The notes beneath the pieces are model-generated. The model ran no database searches. It saw only the letters and a list, made by a program, of their open reading frames with translations, and was not told the origin of the DNA. Of a DNA stretch of 41,323 bases, positions 1-7,993 are shown piece by piece. The translations under genes were made by a program, and so were the position numbers. Within the stretch, counting starts at the first letter, position 1; the number at the start of each line of letters is the position of its first letter. Location: positions 1 to 41,323 of the forward strand of contig JAITGS010000056.1 in assembly GCA_031280435.1 (NCBI GenBank), read 5' to 3'. Source of the stretch: Tannerellaceae bacterium. GTDB lineage: Bacteria; Bacteroidota; Bacteroidia; Bacteroidales; Tannerellaceae.

Positions 1-35
1 CTGAAGCTATACCGGGGCAACAGCCCTGCAATCCG

Positions 36-68
36 AAGGGGAGCGTCACGGCAAGCGGCGCTCCCCTT
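36..68. terminator. Stem-loop, possible terminator of an off-window gene
   Basis: A perfect 10-bp inverted repeat (AAGGGGAGCG at 36-45 and CGCTCCCCTT at 59-68) encloses a 13-nt loop. No T-run follows on either strand. It probably ends the transcript of a gene left of the window; a TGA at 2-4 could be the end of that gene, but this cannot be verified from what is present. Confidence 0.4.
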
Positions 69-85
69 CCCGTTTCATCCCCGCC

Positions 86-652
86 GGCCCACCGATAAAC
101 TCACTTGAGCCAGGGAAAAGTTTTGGAGCCACCGATAAACTCAGTTGAGCCCGGAAAAACGATTTGGAGCCACCGATAAACTCACTTGAGCCAGGGAAAA
201 GTTTTGGAGCCACCGATAAACTCGGTTGAGCCAGGGAAAAGTTTTGGAGCCACCGATAAACTCACTTGAGCCCCAAAAAACGATTTGGGCCCACCGATAA
301 ACTCAGTTGAGCCCAAAAAAACGATTTGGAGCCACCGATAAACTAGGTTGAGGCAAAACAGGCCTTTTTGGGGCACTTTGAGCTTATCGCTGATGAAAAA
401 AAAGGGTTTTGAGAGGAAGCCGGTCTCTCATTCGGCCCAAAAAACTTTTTTTGGCGACAATGTGGCAGCCCGATTAGCCCCAAAAAAAATTTTGAGGACA
501 ATGTGGCATATCATTTCTTCCAAAAAAATGATTTTGCCTCAATCTAGTTTATCGGTGGCTCCAAATCGTTTTTTGGGGCCCACCGATAAACTCACTTGAG
601 CCCCCAAAAAGATTTGGGCCCACCGATAAACTCACTTGAGGCGGAAAAAAAT
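86..652. repeat. Array A: ~40-bp tandem repeats with an inverted copy
   Basis: The core ACCGATAAAC starts at 91, 131, 172, 212, 252, 293 and 334 (periods 40-41 bp), and again at 582 and 622 (period 40). One inverted copy of the core lies at 547-556. Each unit is a conserved half (CACCGATAAACTC then TTGAGCC) followed by an A/T-rich half that comes in at least two flavours, GGGAAAAGTTTTGG or CCAAAAAACGATTTGG. Between the blocks lies degenerate material in which GACAATGTGGCA recurs at 456 and 497 (41 bp apart). The array occupies the whole gap 3' of the ftsK operon. The short open frames across it follow from the repetition and are not called as genes. Confidence 0.9.
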
Positions 653-694
653 CTCTCTCAACCGAGAGACCACAGTGTTGTGGGCGCCGGCCAC

Positions 695-2164
695 CTACTT
701 GATATAGGGCGAGATGTAGTAATACACGTCTTTCGAGGGGCTGCTCTCGATGTGATAGCGGTCGGAGGCAGTGATTCGGAAGGTATAGCCTTGCTCAATA
801 TCCGTAGATATATCGAAGCGGGCCTCCTGCCTGCGCAGGCCGGTAGCGAGAATATTCACCGGATTTTCAGTGTCTACCCACGGGCCGGGCGATGCATAAA
901 CCGTGAACGAAGCCGGCTCGGCCTGACTTGAGGCCGAAACCTCCCAGGCGAGGCGGATTTGGTTCCCCTCAACCGATACCGACAGGTTAAGGGGCGCCGG
1001 AGGCCTCTCGTCGCTCAGCCATGACAGCGGAGGGAGCAGGGCCGGGTAGCGGAAGTAGTGATTCTGGAGGCTGTCGCGTATCCCCTTGGCGTTGCGGAAT
1101 ATCTGGGCGCCGCGGAAGAAGGCTATGCCGTCGGCGTTCACCGCCCTCAGGTAGTTTATCTGCCGGCTTATCTCGTCGGCCGGCCAGTTGTCCGGCGGCA
1201 GCATGCGATAGGGCGCGAGGCCGGCCACAAAGTGCCGGTTCGACTTGTACTGCATCCAGTTTTTCACGAAGGGATAGAAGAACATATCCTTGAAGTACAG
1301 CATGGGGGCCACGAAATCGTGAATCTCGTCGTGCAGCCACCTTTGCGCATCCTGATAAACCGACAGCCCCGTTTGTCCGGCATTGGGCACTATATTGATG
1401 CGGCTATATTTTCCGAGCGGCGAGCTGCTCACCTGAATCCAGGGCTTTTGGCTCTTCACCATGTGATATATCCTCTCGACCGTGCGGTAGATGTTGTCCT
1501 CCCGCCACTCGCGCAGGCTTTTCGAGCGTCCGTAGCGCGAGTAGGTTGCGGCATCGGGGAATCCGTCGGCCAGGTCGGGGTAGCGGATGTAGTCGAAGTG
1601 TACGCCGTCAACATCATAGCCTTCGATGAGCTCCTCCACCAGCTCGTACAGGTAGTCGGACGTGCCGGGCAGGCCGGGATCCATGTACCACTCGCCGTTG
1701 TAGAGCTTGCAGAGGTCGGGGCGCTGTCGCGGCACCGATCGGCGATTGCGTCCGGCAGCGGCAGCCGTTCCTACCGGATAGGTGACAATCCATGCGTGGC
1801 ACTCTAAGTTGCGCTTATGACATTCGTCTATGGCGAAGGCCAGCGGATCGTATCCCGGATTGCCTCCGAGCCTGCCCGTGAATACGCTGTTGAAGGGCTC
1901 TATGGCCGAGGGGTAGATGAGGTCGCCTCTGAGCCTCACCTGGAGGAAGACGGTGTTGAAGTTGCAGCTCCTGAGCATGTCGAGCTTGTCGCAGAGCTCC
2001 TGTTGCTGCTGCCTGCGGCCCGATTCGTTCACAGCGGGGCGCGTAGGCCAGTCCATGCCGTAGATGGTGGCCATCCAAACCGCGCGCATCTCCCTTTTGG
2101 GATAATCGGCGGCTTGCAGATGCAAAGACAGGAGTAGGAGGCTTAAAAGGGAAAGCAATCTCAT
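695..2164 (-). CDS. GHL10-family (YngK-like) putative glycoside hydrolase
   Basis: A 489-aa exported protein. Residues 1-18 form a Leu-rich signal peptide ending near LQAAD. Residues ~20-370 match the glycosyl-hydrolase-like GHL10 domain (PF02638, a TIM-barrel family): the start REMRAVWMATI, the segment FNTVFLQVRLRGD, and the acidic strand YDVDGVHFDYIRYP at ~183-196 that normally carries active-site carboxylates. Residues ~380-485 look like a fibronectin type III-like beta domain (PPAPLNLSVS opening). The substrate is unknown; family members are usually linked to envelope or peptidoglycan-like glycans, which is family knowledge and not visible here. The start is 4 bp after the trxB stop, so it is very likely the last gene of the ftsK-lolA-trxB operon. 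The stop is followed by repeat array A. Confidence 0.85.
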   Translation of the reverse strand: MRLLSLLSLLLLSLHLQAADYPKREMRAVWMATIYGMDWPTRPAVNESGRRQQQQELCDKLDMLRSCNFNTVFLQVRLRGDLIYPSAIEPFNSVFTGRLGGNPGYDPLAFAIDECHKRNLECHAWIVTYPVGTAAAAGRNRRSVPRQRPDLCKLYNGEWYMDPGLPGTSDYLYELVEELIEGYDVDGVHFDYIRYPDLADGFPDAATYSRYGRSKSLREWREDNIYRTVERIYHMVKSQKPWIQVSSSPLGKYSRINIVPNAGQTGLSVYQDAQRWLHDEIHDFVAPMLYFKDMFFYPFVKNWMQYKSNRHFVAGLAPYRMLPPDNWPADEISRQINYLRAVNADGIAFFRGAQIFRNAKGIRDSLQNHYFRYPALLPPLSWLSDERPPAPLNLSVSVEGNQIRLAWEVSASSQAEPASFTVYASPGPWVDTENPVNILATGLRRQEARFDISTDIEQGYTFRITASDRYHIESSPSKDVYYYISPYIK

Positions 2165-2168
2165 GCGT

Positions 2169-3116
2169 CTATACGCTGAGCAGATAACGATCGGCCTCTA
2201 TTGCGGCCTTGCAGCCGGAGGCAGCGGCCGTGATGGCCTGGCGATAGCGTGAGTCGGCCACGTCGCCGGCCGCAAAGACGCCGGGGAGGCAGGTGCGGGG
2301 GCTGTCGGCTTCGGTTATGATGTAGCCGGCCTCGTCGGTGGCGAGCCACTCGCGGAAGATCCCGGAGTTGGGCGTATGGCCTATGGCAAGGAAGAAGCCG
2401 TCGACGGCTATGCTTACCTCCTCCGCGTCGGGCATCCCTTGGCGCTTAACGAGGCGGGCTCCCTCCAGCGCATGCTCGCCGAACAGGCCTACGGTGTTAT
2501 GCTCGAACAGTATTTCTATCCTCGGATTATGAAAGACCCTATCTTGCATCACCATCGAGGCCCTCAGCCGGTTTTTGCGTACAATCATATATACTTTCGA
2601 AGCCAGCGACGCAAGGTAGATGGCTTCTTCGCAGGCCGTATCTCCTCCGCCTACAACTGCAACCACCTTCTTGCGGTAGAAGAAGCCGTCGCAGGTGGCG
2701 CAGGCCGATACGCCGCTGCCGGCGTACTTCTGTTCGTCGGGCAGGCCGAGGTACTTCGCCGAGGCGCCCGTTGCTATTATGAGGGTATCGGCCTCCATCG
2801 TCAGGCTTTCGTTGATAATGACGCGATAGGGAGCTTGCGAGAGGTCGGCTCCGGTAGCTATTCCGGCACGCAGATCGGCTCCGAGGCGGCTTGCCTGCTG
2901 CCTCAGGTTGTCCATCAGCTGTATGCCCATGATTGGATCGGGATGGCCCGGGAAGTTCTCCACGTGGCTTGTGATTGTAAGCTGTCCGCCCGGCTGCATT
3001 CCTTCGTAGAGTACGGGCGAAAGATTTGCGCGGGTGGCGTAGATGGCGGCGGTGTATCCCGCCGGGCCGGAACCTATGATGAGGCAACGGACCCTTTCGT
3101 TCGTTGTTGTGTTCAT
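2169..3116 (-). CDS. trxB: Thioredoxin-disulfide reductase
   Basis: A 315-aa flavoprotein of normal family length that transfers electrons from NADPH through FAD to thioredoxin in the cytoplasm. Visible motifs: N-terminal FAD-binding IGSGPAG (~14-20); the redox-active CATC in SACATCDGFF (C139 and C142); the NADPH-binding GGGDTACEEA; and the C-terminal FAD motif GVFAAGDVAD near residue 285. It lies 31 bp downstream of the lolA-like gene and 4 bp upstream of the GHL10 gene, so it is translated from the ftsK operon message. Nothing is missing or frameshifted. Alternative assignments among pyridine nucleotide-disulfide oxidoreductases are unlikely given the CATC motif between the FAD and NADPH motifs. 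Confidence 0.96.
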   Translation of the reverse strand: MNTTTNERVRCLIIGSGPAGYTAAIYATRANLSPVLYEGMQPGGQLTITSHVENFPGHPDPIMGIQLMDNLRQQASRLGADLRAGIATGADLSQAPYRVIINESLTMEADTLIIATGASAKYLGLPDEQKYAGSGVSACATCDGFFYRKKVVAVVGGGDTACEEAIYLASLASKVYMIVRKNRLRASMVMQDRVFHNPRIEILFEHNTVGLFGEHALEGARLVKRQGMPDAEEVSIAVDGFFLAIGHTPNSGIFREWLATDEAGYIITEADSPRTCLPGVFAAGDVADSRYRQAITAAASGCKAAIEADRYLLSV

Positions 3117-3147
3117 GATTTTAATGTGTTTGATGTGAATTATAGTT

Positions 3148-3783
3148 TTAACGCAGGTCTATGACTTCCGCTCCGGGATACTTTCCTTCGGGGAAGGCGA
3201 AGAAGCCGTCGGGGCGCGACAGTCCCGTTTGCAGGTTAGCGATGCGTATGGCGCTGTATGTTCCGTTCTTCATGCTGATGCGGATATAAGATGGGAGGCT
3301 GCCGGCCTTGTCGATTTGCAGCTCTATGCCGGCAATGTCCGACTTGCCCGTGGGCTTGAGCTCAACCTGATGGATCATGCGTCCGCTGCGGCCCGTTGCC
3401 TCGCCCCCGTACTCGGCCTTGAAGCCCTTTCGGTAGTCGCGGATGAGGACGGCCGGATTGGTGAGCCGCAGCTCCTCCCCTTCGGGAGTGCTGATGTTCA
3501 CCTCGTTCGCCTCCGTCAGGTAAACCCATTGAGTGAGGCCGTCGTACCAGGTAAGTATGCCCGGCGTGGCCAGGGTGAACTTGTCTCCCTGCATGTTTAT
3601 TATCCCCTCGGCCGATTCGGTGGTCGCTCCGGTCTGGGTTTGTATGCTGAAGGTGGCGGAGATGCCTTTGGCGTCGCGATAGGCCTTGGCCGACTTTTCG
3701 AGGATAGCGTCCGCCGACGTTTGTGCCGCAACAGGGATGGCCTGAAGCGCGAGTGCTACATATATATATAATGTAAGTTTCAT
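3148..3783 (-). CDS. lolA: LolA-like outer-membrane lipoprotein carrier protein
   Basis: A 211-aa secreted protein with a clear signal peptide (residues ~1-20, ending VAAQTS). The mature part has the LolA-type pattern: a helix AILEKSAKAYRDAKGISATFSI, then alternating strands including GIINMQGDKFTLATPGILTWYDG, typical of the open beta-barrel that carries lipoprotein acyl chains across the periplasm. Sequence similarity to proteobacterial LolA is low, so the call rests on fold pattern, length and position. It starts 18 bp after the ftsK stop and ends 31 bp before trxB; the order ftsK-lolA-trxB is, from memory, common in Bacteroidales. Whether it delivers lipoproteins to a LolB-independent acceptor is not shown here. 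Confidence 0.85.
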   Translation of the reverse strand: MKLTLYIYVALALQAIPVAAQTSADAILEKSAKAYRDAKGISATFSIQTQTGATTESAEGIINMQGDKFTLATPGILTWYDGLTQWVYLTEANEVNISTPEGEELRLTNPAVLIRDYRKGFKAEYGGEATGRSGRMIHQVELKPTGKSDIAGIELQIDKAGSLPSYIRISMKNGTYSAIRIANLQTGLSRPDGFFAFPEGKYPGAEVIDLR

Positions 3784-3801
3784 ACGAAAGGAAGTTGATG
3801 C

Positions 3802-6240
3802 TTATTTGAGGTTCTTCAGAATATATTCGAGCGAAACTAAGTCCTGGATCAGTACCTGACGCCCCTTGCTGCCGTCGGTGGGGCCGACTATGCCCGTAGC
3901 TTCAAGCTGATCGCTGATACGTCCCGCGCGGTTGTATCCGATGTTGAATTTGCGTTGTATGAACGATGTAGAGCCCTGCTGGTCTACCACTACGGCACGG
4001 GCAATCTCCTCGAAGAGCGGATCCTTGCGCGAGAGGTCAACCGAAACATCGCCGCCTCCGCCTCCGCCTTCCAGGGCGTATTCCGGAAGCTCAAAGGCCG
4101 TGGCATAACCCGTCTGCCGTCCAATGTATTCCGATATGGACTCCACCTCAGGCGTATCCACAAAGGCGCATTGCACACGTATCAGGTCGTTCCCCTGAGA
4201 GAACAGCATATCGCCCCGGCCTATCAGGCGGTTCGCCCCGGGCTGGTCGAGTATGGTGCGGGAGTCTATCATGGACGATACCCTGAAGGCCAGCCTTGCG
4301 GGGAAGTTGGCCTTTATCGTTCCGGTAATGATGTTGGTAGATGGGCGCTGGGTTGCTATCACCATGTGCAGACCCACGGCCCGCGCTTTCTGCGCAATCC
4401 TCGCTATGGGCAGCTCTATCTCTTTCCCGGACGTCATTATCAAATCGCCGAACTCATCAATGATAACCACGATGTAGGGCATGTACCTGTGGCCCTTAAG
4501 GGGGTTGAGCCGGCGGTGAATGAACTTGTCGTTGTACTGTTTGATGTCTCTCACGTGCGCCTGCATCAGCAGGTCGTATCTGTCGTCCATCTCCTTGCAC
4601 AGCGAGTTGAGCGTCTGAATCACCTTGGACGGATCCGTTATAATGGCCTTATCCCCTTCCGGAAGTTTGGCCAGATAGTGCTTCTCAATGCGTCCGTAGA
4701 TATTAAATTCAACCATCTTGGGGTCGACAAGCACAAACTTCAGTTCCGCAGGATGCTTTTTATACAGCAGCGAGGTAATAAGCGCGTTCAGCCCAACCGA
4801 TTTCCCCTGGCCCGTAGCCCCGGCCACCAGCAGGTGAGGCATCTTGCAGAGGTCGAACATAAAGATCTCGTTCGTGATGGTCTTACCCAGGGCAACCGGC
4901 AGGTCGTACTTACATTCAACATACTTGCGCGAGGAGATGATGGACTGCATCGAAACGATCTGAGGATCTTTGTTAGGCACCTCAATCCCAATCGTACCCT
5001 TGCCGGGCATAGGCGCTATGATACGTATGCCCAGCGCCTCCAGGTTGAGAGCAATATCATCCTCCAGGTTCTTTATTTTGGCAATCCGGACGCCAACATC
5101 GGGCACCACCTCGTACAGCGTAATCGTAGGGCCCACCGTCGCCTTGATAGAAGCTATGCTTATGCCGAAGTTCTCCAGGGTTTGCTTGATGCGGCGCTGG
5201 TTTGCTATCTGTTCGTCGAAATCCACCTGCTTGTCCGGCGATTCGTACTTCTGGAGCAGGTCGAGCGTAGGGTTGCGGTAGGCCGAGAGGTCGAGCTTGG
5301 GGTCGTAGTCCTCCAGGTCGAGCTCCGGCACGAAATCATCCTCGCCAATCTCTTCCGCAGCAGCCTCATCCTGAAACGCAGGAGGCTCCGGCACGTAGGT
5401 TTCCTCATCAGGCGCAATGCTTATAACAAATTCCTCGGAGGGCGAAGCAGCATCCTCCGGCGGCGGAGCCGATGCGGTGATGAGTGGCGCCGGCCGTCGC
5501 CGCATCGGAGGCTCCACGTCGGCGGCCTCCTCCTGTGGCTCCTCATCATCCTCATCCTCATCCGCAGCAGGACGTCTTAAAAAGCCGAAGGAGAAATTAG
5601 GCCGCCTCATCAGGCCCAATAAAAAAGGAAGGGTGCGGGAGCTGGTCAGTATGGAGATGATTAGGAATACTCCCAGCAACATTAATAACATTCCCGGCAC
5701 CCCTATATTGCTGACAATGACGTCTGCTATGTACTGCCCGTGCAATCCTCCGGGATTGAGGAAAAAGCCGGGCCGTGCGAAAAAGAATCCGAGGAAAACG
5801 GAGCCCCACAGCAGCCATGAGGCGCTGAACAGGAATCGCTTGAGGATGGAAATGCCCCTCACATGCATCAGCCTGGCCGCAACGGAGCCCATGAAGAACA
5901 GCAGCATTACCGACGGGATTCCGAACATGCGGTTCACGAGCAGGTTTGCCAGGTAGGCTCCCCTGACGCCCGCCCAGTTCTGCACCACAGCCTCCCGTCC
6001 GACTTTCATGTCGCCCATACGCTCCAGTGCAAGCTCCTTAAGCGACACATTTTCGATCTTGCTCTGGTCGGCCGCTCCCGAAAAGAAAAAGGAAATGATT
6101 GCGCAACCCATGTACATGGTAATGAAGGCTAAAATCAGCCCGCAAACGAACTGCGTCCTGTAATTCCCGAAAAATTCCGCCATGGAGCGGAACATTCCTG
6201 CCTTCTCATTATTCTGTTTTTTTGTTGCTCGTTTCGACAT
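3802..6240 (-). CDS. ftsK: DNA translocase FtsK/SpoIIIE
   Basis: An ~812-aa septal DNA pump that clears chromosome dimers and terminus DNA during division. The N-terminus has four predicted membrane segments (about residues 25-50, 105-120, 135-160, 185-205). An acidic, proline-rich linker follows to ~residue 340. The RecA-like motor has Walker A GATGQGKS at ~474-481 and Walker B VVIIDEFGDLI at ~590-600. The last ~65 residues are a winged-helix gamma domain (TSFIQRKFNIGYNRAGRI) that reads polar DNA motifs. The frame is open to a Met at 6264, but the promoter -7 box TATCTTTG occupies 6262-6269, so translation must begin downstream; MSKRATKK at 6240 is chosen, with 6249 possible. First gene of a four-gene operon. 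Confidence 0.95.
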   Translation of the reverse strand: MSKRATKKQNNEKAGMFRSMAEFFGNYRTQFVCGLILAFITMYMGCAIISFFFSGAADQSKIENVSLKELALERMGDMKVGREAVVQNWAGVRGAYLANLLVNRMFGIPSVMLLFFMGSVAARLMHVRGISILKRFLFSASWLLWGSVFLGFFFARPGFFLNPGGLHGQYIADVIVSNIGVPGMLLMLLGVFLIISILTSSRTLPFLLGLMRRPNFSFGFLRRPAADEDEDDEEPQEEAADVEPPMRRRPAPLITASAPPPEDAASPSEEFVISIAPDEETYVPEPPAFQDEAAAEEIGEDDFVPELDLEDYDPKLDLSAYRNPTLDLLQKYESPDKQVDFDEQIANQRRIKQTLENFGISIASIKATVGPTITLYEVVPDVGVRIAKIKNLEDDIALNLEALGIRIIAPMPGKGTIGIEVPNKDPQIVSMQSIISSRKYVECKYDLPVALGKTITNEIFMFDLCKMPHLLVAGATGQGKSVGLNALITSLLYKKHPAELKFVLVDPKMVEFNIYGRIEKHYLAKLPEGDKAIITDPSKVIQTLNSLCKEMDDRYDLLMQAHVRDIKQYNDKFIHRRLNPLKGHRYMPYIVVIIDEFGDLIMTSGKEIELPIARIAQKARAVGLHMVIATQRPSTNIITGTIKANFPARLAFRVSSMIDSRTILDQPGANRLIGRGDMLFSQGNDLIRVQCAFVDTPEVESISEYIGRQTGYATAFELPEYALEGGGGGGDVSVDLSRKDPLFEEIARAVVVDQQGSTSFIQRKFNIGYNRAGRISDQLEATGIVGPTDGSKGRQVLIQDLVSLEYILKNLK

Positions 6241-6261
6241 ACGCTTCATTAAAATATGGCG

Positions 6262-6269
6262 CAAAGATA
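6262..6269 (-). promoter_or_regulatory. -7 box of the ftsK operon promoter
   Basis: TATCTTTG on the minus strand matches the Bacteroides -7 consensus TAnnTTTG exactly. No TTTG was found 19-21 bp upstream. Transcription would begin near 6255, 15 bp before the chosen ftsK start. Confidence 0.65.
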
Positions 6270-6345
6270 ATCAATTGCGATATACTTATAGCGAGCCGCC
6301 AACAGAGGCATGCGGCGAATCGGCATTTGCCTAATAAAAAGCCGC

Positions 6346-6471
6346 GGAAGGCGTTTGTGAATGAGGCTACGCTCAAAAAGCAGGGTCGGAAGGTGTTTGT
6401 GAATGAGGCTACGCTCAAAAAACAGGGTCGGAAGGCGTCTGTGAATGAGGCTACGCTCACAAAGCAGGTCA
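6346..6471. repeat. Array B: three 42-bp tandem repeats
   Basis: GGAAGG followed by GTGAATGAGGCTACGCTCA recurs with starts at 6346, 6388 and 6430, exactly 42 bp apart. A fourth, inverted and diverged copy of the ACGCTCAAAAA part is at ~6592-6615, on the far side of the REP-bounded element at 6467-6590. The unit is a multiple of three, which gives long open frames on both strands with 14-residue repeats; no start or promoter context supports translation. Confidence 0.85.
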
Positions 6472-6590
6472 TTCCCGCGAAGGCGGGAATCTCCGATCGA
6501 GATCTGGGACGATTGTATGTGTTTTCGTGTGACACAACTACAAACGTAACCGTTTTTCGATCGGAGATTCCCGCCTTCGCGGGAATGACC
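6467..6590. repeat. REP-bounded ~124-bp palindromic element, copy 1
   Basis: Two perfect 34-nt inverted arms, 6467-6500 and 6557-6590, each containing the hairpin ATTCCCGCGAAGGCGGGAAT, flank a 56-nt centre. The arms match copy 2 (26963-27089) while the centres differ apart from short shared words such as GGGACGA. The hairpin word resembles REP/dRS3-type repeats found in many bacteria. No transposase is encoded, so if mobile it would need help in trans. It is inserted within the flanking repeats of array B. Confidence 0.85.
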
Positions 6591-6646
6591 CGTTTTTTGA
6601 GCGTAACCTGCTTCATGAATACCCCCTTTTTCCTATGAATATACCA

Positions 6647-6914
6647 AACATAGTCCTATGTTTGCCTCAATTTTTTGGGAATGTACCAAACATAGGACTA
6701 TGTTGACCTTATTTTCTTTTGGATGACCAAAACATAGGACTATGTTGACTTCATTTTTTCTGGGATAACCAAAACATAGTCCTATGTTTGGCCCGTTTTC
6801 CTTTTGATGATATAAACATAGGACTATGTTTGGCCCGTTTTTCTTTTGGGGATATGAACATAGGACTATGTTTGGCCCAAATTCTTTTGAAAGATATGAA
6901 CATAGGGCTATGTT
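6647..6914. repeat. Array C: seven 16-bp palindromes at exact 42-bp spacing
   Basis: Palindromes with arms AACATAG and CTATGTT start at 6647, 6689, 6731, 6773, 6815, 6857 and 6899, each exactly 42 bp from the last. The central dinucleotide is TC in copies 1 and 4, GA in copies 2, 3, 5 and 6, and GG in copy 7. The arms are intact in all seven, while the 26-bp spacers (T-rich, with a loosely conserved TTTTCTTTTGG) vary. Conservation of arms against variable spacers suggests that the palindrome is the selected part. It lies between the ftsK promoter and the gene at 7020. Confidence 0.95.
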
Positions 6915-7019
6915 TTGTTGAATACTTTTTTTGAGATGTCCGGGCTTTACAGGGCGATATTCAATGGAAAAGCTTTTTCTTTGTTGCCGTATAACAAACC
7001 GTATAATTATAAGTGAAAG

Positions 7020-7817
7020 ATGGAAAACAAGATTATGCAGCACAAGTACATTCTGTATTTATTGTCGGTGGCGCAGGCGGTTGAGTTTCATGTGGAAACG
7101 ACGGACCTGATCCGGGACGATGTTGCCTTGGTTGAGCAGATGACGGACCTTATGGCGGACTACGAAGCCGCTACTCAGGCTCTGGAGGAGGCCTTCGGGG
7201 ATAGCCGGAAGTCCTTCGAAACCGAATTTATAGCCGGCAGCGACGTATCGCGCGACGCCATATCGGCAGAAATAATTCGCCGGGTCAACTTTGTGCACAG
7301 CAATCCTACGGACGAGGCTGAGCGGGAGGCTGCGCGGCTGCTTAAGTTCGAGATAGACAAGTATAACTCCGTCATCCGCCACGGTTACACGGAGGAGACG
7401 CTCGGACTGTTCCACCTTATCATAGACCTGCGCAAGCATCCCGATGCGCTGAACCTGCTTGGCATAGAGCAGCTTCTGCTCAGGCTTGAGGCCGCCAACA
7501 ATGCCTTCGAGCAGCAGTATCTGATACGTACGGTGGCCCTTGAGGCCAAGCGCGAGCGCACGCCGGTGGGCAAGCTGGCGCTCAAAGCCAACAAGTCGTT
7601 CGAGCAGATATGCATATCGGCCGCGGGGCTCATCATTTCGCGTCCGACGGACGAGGTGAAAGCCGCGCTAACGTCCGTCATCTCCCACATCAACGGCCAG
7701 ATACACGATTATACCACCATTGTGCACCGGCACAGCGGCGTCCTGGCCAGCCGGCGCAAGAAAAAGCAGGAGGCGGCCCAAAAGGCGAAAGAGGACGGCA
7801 AGCCGGAAAAAAAATAG
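7020..7817 (+). CDS. Uncharacterised helical protein, DUF6261-like
   Basis: A 265-aa protein that I cannot assign a function. It is predicted almost wholly alpha-helical, cytoplasmic (no signal peptide or membrane segment), acidic in the first two thirds and ending in a strongly basic Lys/Arg tail (RRKKKQEAAQKAKEDGKPEKK region, ~245-265). The layout recalls the Bacteroidales DUF6261 family, but this is from memory and of low certainty. The start at 7020 (MENKIMQHKY) is chosen as first in frame; an internal Met at 7035 is equally possible. No TAnnTTTG box was seen upstream. The region immediately upstream is array C, so a link between this protein and the palindromes is worth considering but not shown. 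Confidence 0.7.
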   Translation: MENKIMQHKYILYLLSVAQAVEFHVETTDLIRDDVALVEQMTDLMADYEAATQALEEAFGDSRKSFETEFIAGSDVSRDAISAEIIRRVNFVHSNPTDEAEREAARLLKFEIDKYNSVIRHGYTEETLGLFHLIIDLRKHPDALNLLGIEQLLLRLEAANNAFEQQYLIRTVALEAKRERTPVGKLALKANKSFEQICISAAGLIISRPTDEVKAALTSVISHINGQIHDYTTIVHRHSGVLASRRKKKQEAAQKAKEDGKPEKK

Positions 7818-7867
7818 ATGTTAAGGTAGGAGGTTATAAGCCCCAAAGCAGTTTCGCGAATATTTTG

Positions 7868-7885
7868 CCGGGCCGGCTTTTTATT
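7868..7885 (+). terminator. Weak stem-loop with T-run
   Basis: GCCG-GGC-CGGC followed by five T residues lies ~50 bp after the stop of the helical protein. The stem is only four pairs, so it is a weak candidate terminator separating that gene from the threonine aldolase promoter. Confidence 0.3.
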
Positions 7886-7901
7886 TCTGAGGGAATAGCC
7901 A

Positions 7902-7909
7902 TATATTTG
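7902..7909 (+). promoter_or_regulatory. -7 box upstream of threonine aldolase
   Basis: TATATTTG fits TAnnTTTG exactly. A T-run at 7878-7883 lies at about the right distance for a degenerate -33 element. The expected start is near 7916, giving a leader of ~78 nt before the ATG at 7994. Confidence 0.6.
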
Positions 7910-7993
7910 CGGCTGTTGATGCGGTTTTCCGCTATATGGGAGGAGGAAAATTTATATAACCCAAATATCAAAAACATTATAAGTATATAAACA

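Noticed and set aside
86-652. CRISPR array
   Set aside because: The period of 40-41 bp with a conserved part looks superficially similar, but the variable parts are ~16 bp and recur in two flavours rather than being unique, one unit is inverted, and no cas genes are present.
6241-6264. Longer FtsK start at 6264
   Set aside because: The codon overlaps the promoter -7 box at 6262-6269, so it cannot be in the message made from that promoter.
6209-7043. Several repeat-protein ORFs (about 135 codons on each strand)
   Set aside because: They arise because the 42-bp unit is a multiple of three and lacks stops in several frames on both strands. They run through REP hairpins and promoter sequence and have no start context.
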